Notes: a model not told the origin generated them from the sequence alone. Numbered from the stretch's first letter, positions 32,925-45,413 are shown. The stretch is 64,000 nt of DNA from Gonocerus acuteangulatus (GCA_946811695.1 OX328124.1:93587176-93651175); one strand, 5' to 3'. Numbers and translations are program-made.

Positions 32925-33258
32925 CCGGCAGGAATTTTCTCATCTCACGGCTCGATTAAAAAATATCTCACTTCCCCAGGAATAAAATATGATAATATAT
33001 ATGTGCCCCTAACAGCCGCAATTGTTGGATTTCTATAACGAACGATTCGCTGAATAACGCATATAACACTAAAATCTAATTACGAATCGCAGTTTATTCC
33101 GTCACAAATTCTTACTCTATTCATAGTGGTGGGATAATTGCAATGAAACGCATCTTATATTAATCACTTGTAATGGAGAGATGTAGAGTAAAATATAAGG
33201 AATTCAATTAAACTCCATTCCAATCTAAAATGTAAATGTTTTCTTTGTTAGTTGCCGG

Positions 33259-33917
33259 GTTCCCACCGACAGGGAAATGTCAGGGAATTTATTTGCAACC
33301 CCCCTCCCCTGAAACTTTGATTTTAACGGTAAAAATGTGTCATAAAAACCTTAAAAATAAATTAAATAAGATCACTTAGTTCAGAGGAAATATATTTTTT
33401 TAGCGTAATAGCGTTTTAGTTGGCTAACTATTCCAAGTTCTAGAATGTTAGAATTCCATACCCACCAAATTTACACCGCCCCCCTCCCAATTTTTTTTTC
33501 TAAAAAACTCCGATGTAGTCTGCAGTCAATACGTAAATAATAACCCTGTATTAGTTAACGTTTATATTGTTCTGTTTAATATTATCATATTTGTATATCT
33601 ATTAGTTTTGAAAATAACCGCTTCATAATGTATCTCGAATGTAAGGTGTACATCGCTATAAAGCGTTCATAAAAAAAAAAAAAAATTAAAAAAAAAATAA
33701 TGTATCTCAAGTTTAGTTAGCTTGCTCAACTCGGTCTTTTAATTTTGCATATTTTTTTTTAAGTCCTTAAGTTACCATACTAAGTTAGTGCATGTTTATT
33801 TACTCGTGTAATTTCAGTAAACCTTAACACCGAATCCCATCGATTAATATCAATTATCACTATCTGAGAGGTCAAGGGAAATGTCAGGGAATTCAATTTC
33901 CAAAACTCGGTGGGAAC
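33259..33917. mobile_element. TIR element with GTTCCCACCG ends
   Basis: Perfect 10-bp inverted ends GTTCCCACCG (33259..33268) and CGGTGGGAAC (33908..33917). Inside each end lies the direct motif 'gggaaatgtcagggaatt' (33271.., 33869..). Non-coding and about 660 bp. The flanking GTTGC repeats are not positioned cleanly enough to call a duplication. Confidence 0.6.
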
Positions 33918-34200
33918 TCTTGTTGCTCAACGAAACGATGCCTCACATATGAATATAGGCTGGATGAATTTTTATTTAAATAATTGCCTCAGCTGGTGTT
34001 AAAGCATTCTCGAAGTGATTTTCATTTTGATGATTGTGCTCTAATTACGGAACACAATTTGTCTTTCTCTAATACTATTCTCTCTTTAATTTGATTTTCT
34101 TTCATTCTCCTGACGGAACAACAAACATTACCTAATACTTGAGTACTACTACGAAGACGTATCAAAATTTAAAACTTAAATTTTACATCACTGTCAACTC

Positions 34201-34300
34201 GGATCAGTTCGTGAAGAAGTAGCAATATCCGGGCTACGTATTGGCCATAGCCGTGGGACTCACATGTATATAATGACTAGTAAGGGCAAACTTAGCTGAC
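34201..34300 (+). pseudogene. LINE ORF2 C-terminal fragment
   Basis: The frame reads QLGSVREEVAISGLRIGHSR then GTHMYIM. This matches the '(R/E)RxEVxLTRLRIGHTxLTHxYLM' block just before the Cys-rich end of I/Jockey-group LINEs (compare 11190..11270 here). The fragment ends at a stop after about 35 codons. Confidence 0.5.
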
Positions 34301-34309
34301 GAGCTTTTA

Positions 34310-35047
34310 ACTGAGATACCATAATCAAAATTATACGAAATGAATGCCTTTAAAGACGGAAATTTGAAGTCCATTTGGACTTAAAATGGTTCCTTGTAAG
34401 AGACAGCCGCGCAAAACTCAAATAATTGAAGAACGAAAATACAATATGCAACACTGGAAAAGATACTAAGCCAAATTTATTATTGAAAATGTAGTAAAGA
34501 TTTTTAGTTAACTACTTCGTATCCTTTAAAAGCAATGGTGTGTGTGAGACAATGGACAATTTTACCACAACTAAAAAATGTCAAAAGGAATGCAACTCAC
34601 CCACAACGCGTTGTGTTATAACAGCCACAATATACACAAGAACTGTGCGCTTAGCTTATCTCAGGGCATAGCTGATAAAAACATGAAATCCAGACTGCAC
34701 GTGTGAATTGCATAACAAAGTTTCGCGTGCCTGTACAGTAAATAACTAGATTGGCAAATAATTATCTTAGATTTACAAACAAAACAAAAACAGTTCAATT
34801 AAGAGGCGATTCATACTCCTACAGTATTATTTATTATTTAATAACTTGAAGCAGCTAGGCGACAGTATTAACTTTGTATAAAACACTTAATTATTAGCTA
34901 ATTTAATTAATGTAAATACTCGGATTATTTTATCGAATATACATAGTTGACTAAAAAACAATAATTTCATGTTTTCTTCTTTTTAATAACAAAAAATAAT
35001 TTTAAGAATTGTTGCAAATTTAAATTTCAAATTTATAAAAATTCTTG

Positions 35048-35085
<38 letters not shown>

Positions 35086-36430
35086 CAGACAAAATGAAAA
35101 CATTCCGTAAGAGGCCATTATAACCCATCAGGACAGATTTTGAAGAGGAATCTGATATTTAATCACAATCCGAGGAGTGCACAAGGCTACATCAAAATCG
35201 TCTGTCAGCGTTCCTTCTGTTTGTTTGTTCCTTCTAAAAATTCACACTGTTCGACCGATTTCGACCAAACACGGCTCGCAGGTAAAACTTGATAGGGGGA
35301 CTTAAAGGTCGGAAGTCACGGGGGAATCTGTGAACCCGAAAAGTTGCAGATTTGCGTTATTAGATTTTAATATTACTTATTTAGCTTCCAATTCATTTTT
35401 GCTTCTCCTTATGAAGAAATTAGGTGCAGCATGGCACGCTAGTTCTACAGCAACAGGAAGAACTCCCAAGAAATATATTTGGTTTTAAGAAGACAGGATA
35501 GATGATCACGGGAAACTTAATATCTTAGAATGAGCTGATTTTTTTCTGTTTTAAATTTCCTCTTACAAGCTGCGTAAATTATTTTTAAAAATCGAATTAA
35601 AATTATATTTTGAATTATAAATATTTTCTAAAATTTTTCAGAAGACCTTAAGGTACGTCTGAAAATAAAACTTATTTCTATTCAAAAAGTCTGGAAAATC
35701 AAACCAATTCTCCTAATAGACTGGTACTTAGGAAATTATATAATTTTCAATAATTTCTAGTTGATATATGAGGCAAAGCTAAGACCTTCCTAAGACGCCA
35801 TCTGTTAAGAGATAAATTTTCGCCCTGTAATTAATGGGCTTGCCCTACGACCAACAATCTATTATTAGATGATAAAATAACCCTCCAATAAGTTCTTTCT
35901 AAATGAATTTGATCTTAGATTCATTATGAAAGCAGTTCATTTTCAACTCAAGAGGTTCTATTGGTATGAATATTTTGATAACAAAATAAAGGTTTAGTCT
36001 GAATGTTACCTTTTCTTGATGTTTTATTTTTAAACCCCAAGGACTTTAAATTCATTTATAAAGAAATTTCTGTCTGTCTTTCTCTGTTTGTATGTTCCAC
36101 ATATTTTGTCTTCAAGCTTATTCGATCCTTCCTAGGTGGTAAGAATAAATGCTTCATCCTTATCCTTGCTAGAAAAGGATGATTAAATAAACCGTCTCAG
36201 CAATCGTAGTTATGTATAAGTGGAATTAATTTAACCAAATTCATGCCTACAATAAATAACAGACAAAAACACTCTAAACAAATTTAAAGTAACACAATTT
36301 ATATGACTACATGGACCGAAGTTATTCACATAAATTCAACTTATTACTAATGACATATGCAAATGCGACAATTCAACTAACCAGACTTATTCTCTTCTTG
36401 AAACGGGAGAGTTCTCAATCTTCTCAATAG
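34310..36430. other. Intergenic AT-rich DNA, little recognisable
   Basis: Apart from the microsatellite at 35051 and a worn SINE2 tail at about 36125..36190 ('gatccttcctaggtgg', 'cttcatccttatccttgctagaaaag'), no gene or element end could be supported. Confidence 0.45.
35051..35084. repeat. (AT)n microsatellite
   Basis: Followed within 200 bp by 'gaccgatttcgaccaaacac', one of several versions of a '(c)gatttNgANNaaa' motif found next to AT runs in this window (45440, 2870, 48325). Confidence 0.85.
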
Positions 36431-36581
36431 GTATGTTACTATGACACTTGTACTGTATTCGCTTGGATACCATATACATGTATATTTATTTATATTGCTA
36501 TTATTATACTATATATATACATATATATATATTTATATTTTCAAGCATATAGGTACTCATATTTATGTTAATGTTTCTAGC

Positions 36582-36592
36582 CTTTTTTTTTT

Positions 36593-36635
<43 letters not shown>
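36582..36635. repeat. Poly(T) tract with one interruption
   Basis: About 54 bp of T broken by a single C; it lies just 5' of the hammerhead-like motif at 36671. Confidence 0.85.
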
Positions 36636-36636
<1 letters not shown>

Positions 36637-36670
36637 TCCTTACCATTGTTATACCATATATGTTTTTACA

Positions 36671-36709
36671 GCCCTGAAGATGGCTTGTATAGCAAACCGA
36701 AACGTTGGC
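36671..36709 (+). ncRNA. Minimal type I hammerhead-ribozyme-like motif 1
   Basis: GCC (stem I), core CTGAAGA (CUGANGA), stem II TGGCTTG..CAAACC, then GAA-ACGT-T and GGC (stem I). Palindromic ACGT can form stem III between two molecules, the arrangement described for Penelope-like and retrozyme hammerheads. Cleavage is predicted after GUU (36706). Stem II has a mismatch, so activity is uncertain. Confidence 0.5.
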
Positions 36710-37149
36710 GGCAATAAATATACATTTTAGCAAATAAAATGTGTTTTATTGAATAAGAACACTGACCGAAACCCCGACGATCAACGCTTCCTACTTCCGA
36801 ACGGTCGACCATATCTTCTCAACTAACCAGACTTATGACCTCCTTTATGACTACATAACTTGACGGGCCAGGTCAAAATGTATTAAGAACATCGCCATAA
36901 AAAAGGAAACTTAGCCCACTGACAAATCCGTCTTACTTCTTAATTTCTTTTAGTAATTTGATGCATTTATTGAAAAAGTGTACCTTAAAAATTTCAATCA
37001 ACACATCTGATTGTAAACATATATACATGTGTAGGAATGTTCTTTTTTATTTTTCTTTATTTTATTTTTTTATGTAAGTAGTTCTTTTTAATGTTATTAT
37101 TATAATTCAATGTTTAAATTAATTGTAAAATTAAAACTACTCACATTTT

Positions 37150-37253
37150 AGCACTTTCCTCCGAAGGAAAGTGTTAGCACTTTCCTCCGAAGGAAAGTGT
37201 TAGCACTTTCCTCCGAAGGAAAGTATTAGCACTTTCCTCCGAAGGAAAGTAGC
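37150..37253. repeat. Four tandem 26-bp hairpin units at the HINE-1 5' end
   Basis: Units begin at 37150, 37176, 37202 and 37228. Each contains ACTTTCCT-ccga-AGGAAAGT, a hairpin with 8-bp arms. Other copies of the element have a single unit. Confidence 0.9.
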
Positions 37254-37373
37254 TATTGAGGTTGGACTCATGACGGAATTTTTGAAAAATTTCTTCAAAT
37301 CTTTATCGATCCTACCTAGTAGACACCGAAAATGACCCCAGTTAAAATTTATATATATCTATATATATATATA

Positions 37374-37427
<54 letters not shown>

Positions 37428-38187
37428 TGTCGGCTAACAAGATAGCGGCCAGAGTTTTTGTTTTTTCGTCACGAAACTTGGTATATAGCATTCAATTAGC
37501 AAACGATTGAACGAGTTCGTTAACCACCAAAATCGGTCCACCGGAAGGGGGGGTTTACCCCGAACCCAAAACACTAATTTGACCATTTCAGCCGTAATAT
37601 TTGTTATATTTCAACAAAACTTGGTATTCGTAGTGGTAATATAGAGAGAAAAGTGAGATATAAAAATGAACTAAATCGGTTCATGAGGAGGGGGGGTTTA
37701 CTCCGGACCCAAATTACTAATATACTCATACTGGTCGTAATTTCTGCTGTATTGTAACGAAACGCGGTATACGTCGTGGGTAACTCATGAGAAAGAAGTG
37801 TTGTAAAAATGAGCTGAATCGGTCAATCGGAAAGGGGGGTTTACTTTGTAATATATTTCAATAGAAAAGCCAGCCAGATATAGGTTCACAAAGGCGCCGC
37901 AAGGAGCGCTAGAGGGACTGTATCCGGTTCCTGTGTTAGATCAAAATACGATAATACGAGGTTTTTTGTATTTATTACGTAGTGTAGTAGGTACCATGTG
38001 TAAACATAACTCTGGAAGCAAATTAATAATTTATCAGTTACTCATTACAAAATTAAAAGAGAACTATTCATGTTTTTATTTTATTTATGTAGGATATTTT
38101 AAGCAAATTGTTCTGGAAAGCAGTCTACACTACCCAAATTCTGAGGAAAGTGCTTAGTTATGCAGCTCCTGCGTGACGGACTTTTTA
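37150..38187 (+). mobile_element. HINE-1 copy H2
   Basis: Same architecture as H1 in the opposite orientation: AGCACTTTCC start, (TA)n at 37357..37424, two ~143-bp units, subterminal GAGGAAAGTGCT and the tail CAGCTCCTGCGTGACGGAC before a T run. The 5' hairpin region is amplified into a four-copy tandem repeat. Confidence 0.75.
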
Positions 38188-38755
38188 CCCTATCTATCAG
38201 ATGCGTTAGCAGTTGAGTGTATTTACGTAGCAACAATGGTCTGTCCTAAAATCACTTCCTTTTCTTCAAATTATTCAATAATTTTTGATGAAAAAAGGTT
38301 TGAGTAATGTATAAAACCTTTTTCATCAACGCATGCCTAAAACGATACATTTTCGAACGTGTCCTTGCTACTGATGAGTTTACATACACACAACACAACG
38401 TGTGAATGGGTATTGTAACTTATCAATAAACCGGCTTAGTGTACATGAGAATCCCTAATGACAAGTAGTAAGCTCGTATATGCTACACCTTAGGGAATCA
38501 GGCCTTATGCCCCTGCATGGCGCCTTAAATCATCTAAATAACTACATGTTGAACTGTAGTTTAATAAATTGAAATCCTAGTTAGTATATCGCACTAGTAT
38601 TTCTAAAGTGACACAACTCAATAATCGGTGAGTTTTCAGTTATGACTATGAAAGACATGGTAAATGTCTCTGTAAAAACAGTATCAACCTAGCTTTAGAG
38701 CCTGTACGTCAGAGGGCACTTGTTTCCCTTTTTCTGCCTTAATGCTAGTCCCCCT
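37259..38755. repeat. Segmental duplication, left copy
   Basis: Near-identical to 43401..45202 in direct orientation. It includes HINE-1, about 400 bp of following unique-looking sequence and the left part of MITE-A. The flanks differ on both sides. Confidence 0.85.
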
Positions 38756-38823
38756 ACAGAGGAATGAATGACACGTTTAAGTTGAATTTTTGTTTTAGTT
38801 GTGTATCTTAAGAAATACTAGTA
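38591..38823. mobile_element. MITE-A copy 1 (intact)
   Basis: Ends GCACTAGTATTTCTAAAGTG and, inverted, ACTAGTATTTCTTAAGATAC. The internal 'gtttccctttttctgcctta' is the uninterrupted version of the site hit by HINE-2 in the right copy. Confidence 0.75.
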
Positions 38824-39180
38824 ATATATATATTTCAATAGAAAAGCCCGCCAGACTTAGGTTCACAAAGCCGCCGCAAGGAGCGCTTTCTACCACTAGA
38901 GTGACTATATCCTGTTCCTGCGTTAGATCAAAATACGATAATATGAGGTTTTTTGTATTTATTACGTAGTGCAATAGGTACCATGTGTATACATAACTCT
39001 GGAAGCAAATTAATAATTGATCAGTTACTCATTACAAATTTAAAAGAGAACTATTCATGTTTTTATTTTATTTATGTAGGATATTTTAAGCAAATTGTTC
39101 TGGAAAGCAGTCTACACTACCCAAATTCTGAGGAAAGTGCTTAGTTATGCAGCTCCTGCGTGACGGACTTTTTATGTACG
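38824..39180 (+). mobile_element. HINE-1 3'-terminal fragment H4
   Basis: Starts directly at the MITE-A end with 'atatatatttcaatagaaaagcc' and continues to the CAGCTCCTGCGTGACGGAC tail. Only the last ~350 bp of HINE-1 is present. Confidence 0.7.
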
Positions 39181-39339
39181 TAATCAAAATACGTGTAATC
39201 CATCATTGAAAACAGGAAAAAAAAAAAAAGGAGATTAAATAAATATTCACAATTTTATATAATAAACATTGAGCCGTTTATTTTTCCCATTGATATGTTT
39301 GAGATTATGTTAAGTTTTCGTGGGTTGTTTCATTCCAAC

Positions 39340-39341
<2 letters not shown>

Positions 39342-39402
<61 letters not shown>
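39342..39402. repeat. Poly(A) tract, about 61 bp
   Basis: Longest homopolymer in the window, running into a short TA repeat. The source element is not recognisable. Confidence 0.9.
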
Positions 39403-39417
<15 letters not shown>

Positions 39418-39486
39418 CATATTTACATGGCCATAAGGCACGCTGACCAGCTGACTCCGCTCTCTGGTTATGATTTTATACAGATT

Positions 39487-39842
39487 GTTTTCTTCTAACT
39501 TCTACCACTAGGAGCGCTCAAGAGAAGCGTTGTATCCGGTTCTTGCGATATTATTTTAGTTCCCTTTTTAGTTGGAGACGCTTATGTTTTTCATCAAGAC
39601 CAATAGACGGAATGTGAAGCTGTGTAAATATTAGGGAGTGTAGTACCACACATACAAAAAATCTGGACGGAAATTAATTAAAAAATTAATAATTGAAACA
39701 GCTTCCCATGTCAAGTATAATATAGCAAAACTATTCAGGTTTTGGTTTTATTTTAAGCAAATTATTTAAGAATGCAGTCTCCACTACCCAAATTCTGAGG
39801 AAAGTGCTTAGTTATACAGCTCCTGCGAAACGGCCTTTTTTC
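39487..39842 (+). mobile_element. Diverged HINE-1 3' fragment H5
   Basis: 'cttctaccactaggagcgct', 'tgtatccggttcttgcg' and the ending 'gaggaaagtgcttagttata' plus 'cagctcctgcgaaacggcc' with T run parallel H2/H4, with more differences. Confidence 0.6.
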
Positions 39843-40311
39843 TAAACGATCTCGTCATATATCTATTAGGTATTAGGTAAGTTTATTCTGTCAAAGGTCT
39901 CTACCGGCAATATTGTGAAAGGAGTAAATTGTGACATTCGCGAGCTCTATAAACTATGTGCTGCATGCAATCGGAAAGTAGTTGTGTCAGATTGTTCGGG
40001 TTATTTAAGTATTTTTCTGGCTTTCCTTCCGGTCAGATGATCTTTTATTGACACTTAAGCGTTTATTTTTTATAGAAATCTGAGGTGTTGCGGATAGGAA
40101 GGGCGAACTCAACTAAAGGTAATGTGAGGAAAATGCGTTTGAATATTTTTCCCATAAGGGCGAACTCCACTCGAGTATATTCAAAACATTTTTTCGCTGT
40201 GGGATGTCTCATTGTTTTTTTATAAATTTATATTAATAAACAAATTATGTCGTAATTGAAGAGGAATTAGAGTGAACTCGATGTTGAATTCGCCCTTCGT
40301 ATGCGCAACGC

Positions 40312-40314
<3 letters not shown>

Positions 40315-40370
<56 letters not shown>
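40315..40370. repeat. (AT)n microsatellite
   Basis: Uninterrupted AT repeat of about 56 bp. The surrounding 39850..40970 holds two similar 'agggcgaactc(a/c)act' segments (40104, 40158) but nothing I can name. Confidence 0.9.
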
Positions 40371-40372
<2 letters not shown>

Positions 40373-40971
40373 AAATGCAACCGAAAATGCTTCCTGGAGG
40401 CGCTGGAATTTCAAAACTGAGTTTTTAAAGATTTCAATACCGTTAATTTCTCAAATACTGGTGTTAGAGAAAAATCGTCAGTAGATGTTCTTTTACAAAC
40501 ACACTCAGAATACAATATTCCCATTACTACTTAAGTGGTGGCTTCGGTAATCAGCAAAATCAAATTCATTTACAAGTTGTACATAAACTTCCCAATCCAT
40601 TGCAAATTGCTAATACGCCCTTATAATCTCAAGGGCGTACATTTAGTTTTCATGCAAAGAGACTCGTTGAAATATAGAAGAAATGATGCGAGAGGTGTTT
40701 TTTTTTTTTTTTTTTTAATAAAAAGAATATTCTAGTAGAAGAGTGGTTTTACCTCAGCCCACATTTTAAAATTCCTATTTTTATTTTGCCCACAAAAATC
40801 GGATAAAGTATAAATTAATATTTATCAGAAATTTTCTTTATTTTTAACGCTTTTTCTTCTAAATTGGAACGCTGCAAACCGTTTTAGTTTGCCTAAGTAT
40901 GCCAAGCATCATTTCAATGTAACAAAACTTTCGACTGTTTGGTCATATTAATAATATTTGTTTATGAATAT

Positions 40972-40972
<1 letters not shown>

Positions 40973-41041
<69 letters not shown>
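40973..41041. repeat. (CA)n(TA)n compound microsatellite
   Basis: CA repeat passing into TA repeat, followed by 'attttaacggaggttatttt', the wording that follows the microsatellite in HINE-1, so probably a remnant of that family. Confidence 0.85.
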
Positions 41042-41044
<3 letters not shown>

Positions 41045-41499
41045 AATTTTAACGGAGGTTATTTTCGGTATCTAGTATGAAGTTTAGAAATCAAATAAAA
41101 GCAATCAATATATGAAAGACATACCTAAAGCAAGAAAGTATTGTCTCGTCCGAAATCCCACAAAATATACACTTCCTACGGTTTCACCATTTACCCGTGA
41201 TCTGACTGCTTATACAACACACATTAAGCTAATGTAATTATTTGTATTGCTCGGTTTATCAGAGCTAGTGGTTCGAGTGACCCAAATCAGGCGAACGAGA
41301 ACAAAGAACTGAGCCAGTCATATCGGGATTCTAGTGCAGTAGAAGGGGTCCCTTCAAGGCCTACTCGAGACAATTCTGTACGCTAACCTTACTACTCGTC
41401 CCCACCTCTATGCGGGCCTCACAAAGATCAAGGCAGATAAGGTAGCTTAGGAAACAGGTCGTTGGACCTGCTTCGTGTTGATTTGTCTAAACTATGCGT

Positions 41500-41650
41500 C
41501 AATAATGAAGGAGCCCTGGTGTTAGTGAATTTTAGGCGTGAACATATCGTTACACGGGTTCAATTCCCGTTAGGGAAAGAGTTGTTTTGTTGTTGTTGTA
41601 TTTTTACAATCAGTGATCCTAAACTTGCTAGATGTTGGTAATTATGTTGG
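41500..41650 (+). mobile_element. Decayed SINE family 2 copy
   Basis: 'ggagccctggtg', 'ttttaggcgtgaac', 'cgggttcaattcccgttaggg' and 'cttgctaga' keep the SINE2 order, with a recognisable B box. Confidence 0.5.
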
Positions 41651-41654
41651 TAAC

Positions 41655-41976
41655 ATTGAACAAATTTGGAAAAATCGTCCGATAGATTAATTGTGAATAG
41701 AATATCTACACCGCCCGGGCAAGAGTACTGATATTTAAAAGAAGAACACGGTTTCGGTGAAGTAGCCTAAAATAAAACATAATAAATAAATGTTTAAATA
41801 TATAAATAATAAAAGGAGAACCCTCTTAGAAGAAGAAGAAATTTTTATTTACAAAGTGAATATAAAATATGTACATTTAGTGTTACATGTTATTATATAT
41901 TTTCCATGCCATTTTATTTATTGCCTAAAAAAAAAGAATATGCCAAAAAATATATACAAAGTACAAGGTCTAATTT

Positions 41977-42016
<40 letters not shown>

Positions 42017-43395
42017 TGGGAAAGGAAAATAAAATAGGATTAAAGGGGAAAATAAATGGGAAAAAACAGAGAAAGGAAGGGGAAAAAAAAAAAAAAAAAA
42101 ATATCCTGACTCCCTAAGGAAAGCACCCCTTTCACCGGGAACATGGGATGAGTGGTTGTGCGTTGCAATAACATAGTAGGGCGCTGACGACCATGAGGTT
42201 TTTCGCCCCATATTTTCTAAACAAACAAACATAAACAATGATCATAAGAATTTTTGAAAGTTTAGGAAACCTTATTAAAAAAAAAAAAGAAAACAAAAAA
42301 CAAGCAAATTACGACTCAGAACCCTCATAAATGCTCAAAATAATTCGATAACCTAAAGTACAGCTCAAGGCCGTCCACGATTTGCGGACCAACAATGGTG
42401 CTTACTCAGAATAGGCCAGAACTGGGTGAACTAAGCATTATGCACTCAAATATTGTGGCTATTTTTGAAAATGGGAATCCAATAGAAAGTTCTCCTAAAG
42501 GTGGGCAAATATTTTACCAATTTTCTGTCATACATGTATTTAGGCCTTTCAGCAAAAGGTTAAATTATTTATAATACTCAAGAGTGTTGCTCCGGGGGAG
42601 GATGAATATTGCAATTCTACCGCTATTTTTTTGTAAGGAAATAGAGGTTGGAGTCACGCTTGTAGAAGGTTGAATGTTTTCGGCGACGGCCGCACAGAAA
42701 AGTGTTTTCTCATAAATCATGAATATGTAATGGGTGGTACACTTCAGATATCCCGGGTGGTGACAGTAACAGCAGATTTGCACAGTATACACAATTGGTA
42801 CCTTAAATTATACACCATTTTCTTTTATTCATTGAATCGCAAGGCTGTGAATACAGGCTCTTTTAAGAGAAAGGGCGACTCATGAAATCCGAATATTAGA
42901 AAATCGAAGTCAAAGTTCTAAAAGTGCTTTGGGATAGTAAATACGAATGTTTATCTATGGAATGCTGATTCATAAACCTGGTTGAAAAAGTATACAATTG
43001 AAATTCAATGTTTTAATTTCCATTAATACAAGTGATTTATGGGTAACAAAATGACAGGAAAGGAGTTTCAGACCCGGGATTGCCCTTGTTCTTCTAATAA
43101 AATCGTAAATTTAATTTTTCATAGATAATGGTGCAATTCACTTTAACTTGATACTGTGAGAAACTAAAGGCGAACCAGCGAAACAAGGTGAAGCAGTGTG
43201 TTACTTACATCTTTAAAAAAGTCAAATTGATCCCAGATCCTCCCGTCCCATGCTCAGGTAAATTTCATTATGCCTGCACCAGCTTAGAACTTTTCATTAA
43301 TGTTTGTCTATGAAGCGCTTGTAGCTTCGTGTAAACTAAAGGTGATTAGTGAAAAGTATTAGTAAACAGGGCAAGTTCTACAGACTAGGAAGCGA
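41655..43395. other. Intergenic DNA with purine-rich tract
   Basis: 41978..42100 is two A tracts around a purine-only stretch. 42100..42235 ('ccctaaggaaagcacccctt', 'gggcgctgacgaccatgagg') looks like a repeat end of unknown family. No gene recognised; the ORFs here translate low-complexity tracts. Confidence 0.4.
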
Positions 43396-43400
43396 TTCTA

Positions 43401-43508
43401 TTGAGGTTGGACTCATGACGGAATTTTTGAAAAATTTCTTCAAATCTTTATCGATCCTACCTAGTAGACACCAAAAATGACCCCCGTTAAAATTTATATA
43501 TATCTATC

Positions 43509-43599
<91 letters not shown>

Positions 43600-44660
43600 C
43601 TGTTAACACGATAGCGGCCAGAGTTTTTGTTTTTTCGTCACAAACTTGGTATATAGCATTCAATTAGCAAACGATTGAACGAGTTCGTTAACCACCAAAG
43701 TCGGTCAACCGGAAGGGGGGGTTTACCCCAAACCCAAAACACTAATTTGACTATGTCAGCCGTAATATTTGTTATATTTCAACGAAACTTGGTATTCGTA
43801 GTGGTAATATAGAGAGAAAAGTGAGATATAAAAATTAACTAAATCGGTTTATTAGCAGGGGGGGGGGGGTTTACTCCGGACCCACAATACCAATTCGCCA
43901 CTACCAGCCGTGATTTTTGGTATATTTCGACGGAACTCGGTATTCGTAGTGGTAATCCACAGGTAAATATGTGCTGTAAAAATAAACTAAATCGGTTAAT
44001 TAGGAGGGGGGGTTTACTCCGGACCCACAATACCAATTCGCCACTACCAGCCGTGATTTTTGGTATATTTCAACGAAACTCGGTATTCGTAGTGGTAATC
44101 TACAGGTAAATATGTGTTGTAAAAATAAACTAAATCGGTTCATTAGAAGGGGGAGTTTACTCGGGACCCAAATTCCTAATATACTCATACCGGTCGTAAT
44201 TTCTGCTGTATTGTAACGAAACGCGGTATACGCCGTGGGTAACTCATGAGAAAGAAGTGTTGTAAAAATGAGCTGAATCGGTCAATCGGAAAGCGGGGGT
44301 TTAATTTGTAATATATTTCAATAGAAAAGCCCGCCAGACGTAGGTTCACAAAGCCGCCGCAAGGAGCGCTTTCTACCACTAGAGTGACTGTATCCTGTTC
44401 CTGCGTTAGATCAAAATACGATAATATGAGGTTTTTGGTATTTATTACGTAGTGCAATAGGTACCATGTGTAAACATAACTCTGGAAGCAAATTAATAAT
44501 TGATCAGTTACTCATTACAAATTTAAAAGAGAACTATTCATGTTTTTATTTTATTTATGTAGGATATTTTAAGCAAATTGTTCTGGAAAGCAGTCTACAC
44601 TACCCAAATTCTGTGGAAAGTGCTTAGTTATGCAGCTCCTGCGTGACGGACTTTTTATCC
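43401..44660 (+). mobile_element. HINE-1 copy H3 (5'-truncated)
   Basis: Lacks the AGCACTTTCC 5' hairpin. It has (TA)n at 43495..43590, four ~143-bp units (43700..44280) and the CAGCTCCTGCGTGACGGAC tail ending near 44657. Confidence 0.75.
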
Positions 44661-45202
44661 TATCTATCAGATGCGTTAGCAGTTGAGTGTATTTACGTAG
44701 CAACAATGGTCTGTCCCAAAATCACTTCCTTTTCTTCAAATTATTCAATAATTTTTGATGAAAAAAGGTTTGAGTAATGTATAAAACCTTTTTCATCAAC
44801 GCATGCCTAAAACGATACATTTACGAACGTGTCCTTGCTACTGATGAGTTTACATACACACAACACAACGTGTGAATGGGTATTGTAACTTATCAATAAA
44901 CCGGCTTAGTGTACATGAGAATCCCTAATGACAAGTAGTAAACTCGTATATGCTACACCTTAGGGAATCAGGCCTTATGCCCCTGCATGGCGCCTTAAAT
45001 CATCTAAATAACTACATGTTGTATAGTAGTTTAATAAATTGAAATCCTAGTTAGTATATCGCACTAGTATTTCTAAAGTGACACAACTCAATAATCGGTG
45101 AGTTTTCAGTTATGACTATGAAAGACATGGTAAATATCTCTGTAAAAACAGTATCTACCTAGCTTTAGAGCCTGTACGTCAGAGGGCAATTGTTTCCCTT
45201 TT
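43401..45202. repeat. Segmental duplication, right copy
   Basis: Counterpart of 37259..38755. It begins inside HINE-1 at 'tattgaggttggactcatga' and ends where HINE-2 interrupts MITE-A. It carries two more ~143-bp tandem units than the left copy. Confidence 0.85.
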
Positions 45203-45360
45203 AGCGCGGTTCCTCCCTCCCCCATAGGGAGGAACCCCGCTTATAAGGTTGATACAATGAAACAATCCGGAAGTGCCGACTAGAAAATTTTGCGTTTCAG
45301 AACCCCTAGAGACCGAAAATGATGGTGGTTCAAATTTGTATATATATATATATATGTATA

Positions 45361-45413
<53 letters not shown>

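Larger units (their letters stand above)
31752..32975 (+). mobile_element. SINE family 1 copy split by a DNA transposon
   Basis: Head at 31752..31817 ('cctagtggtcttgtggctat', 'ggattctcatgcgggaaatg', 'cccaccggca'). The body resumes at 32925 with 'ccggcaggaattttctcatc' and ends near 32975. The intervening 1.1 kb is the insertion at 31818..32924. Confidence 0.75.

Noticed and set aside
36441..36677. 78-codon ORF with Phe run
   Set aside because: Translation of TA and poly(T) tracts.
41918..42238. 106-codon minus-strand ORF
   Set aside because: Translates a poly(T)/pyrimidine tract (Phe runs).
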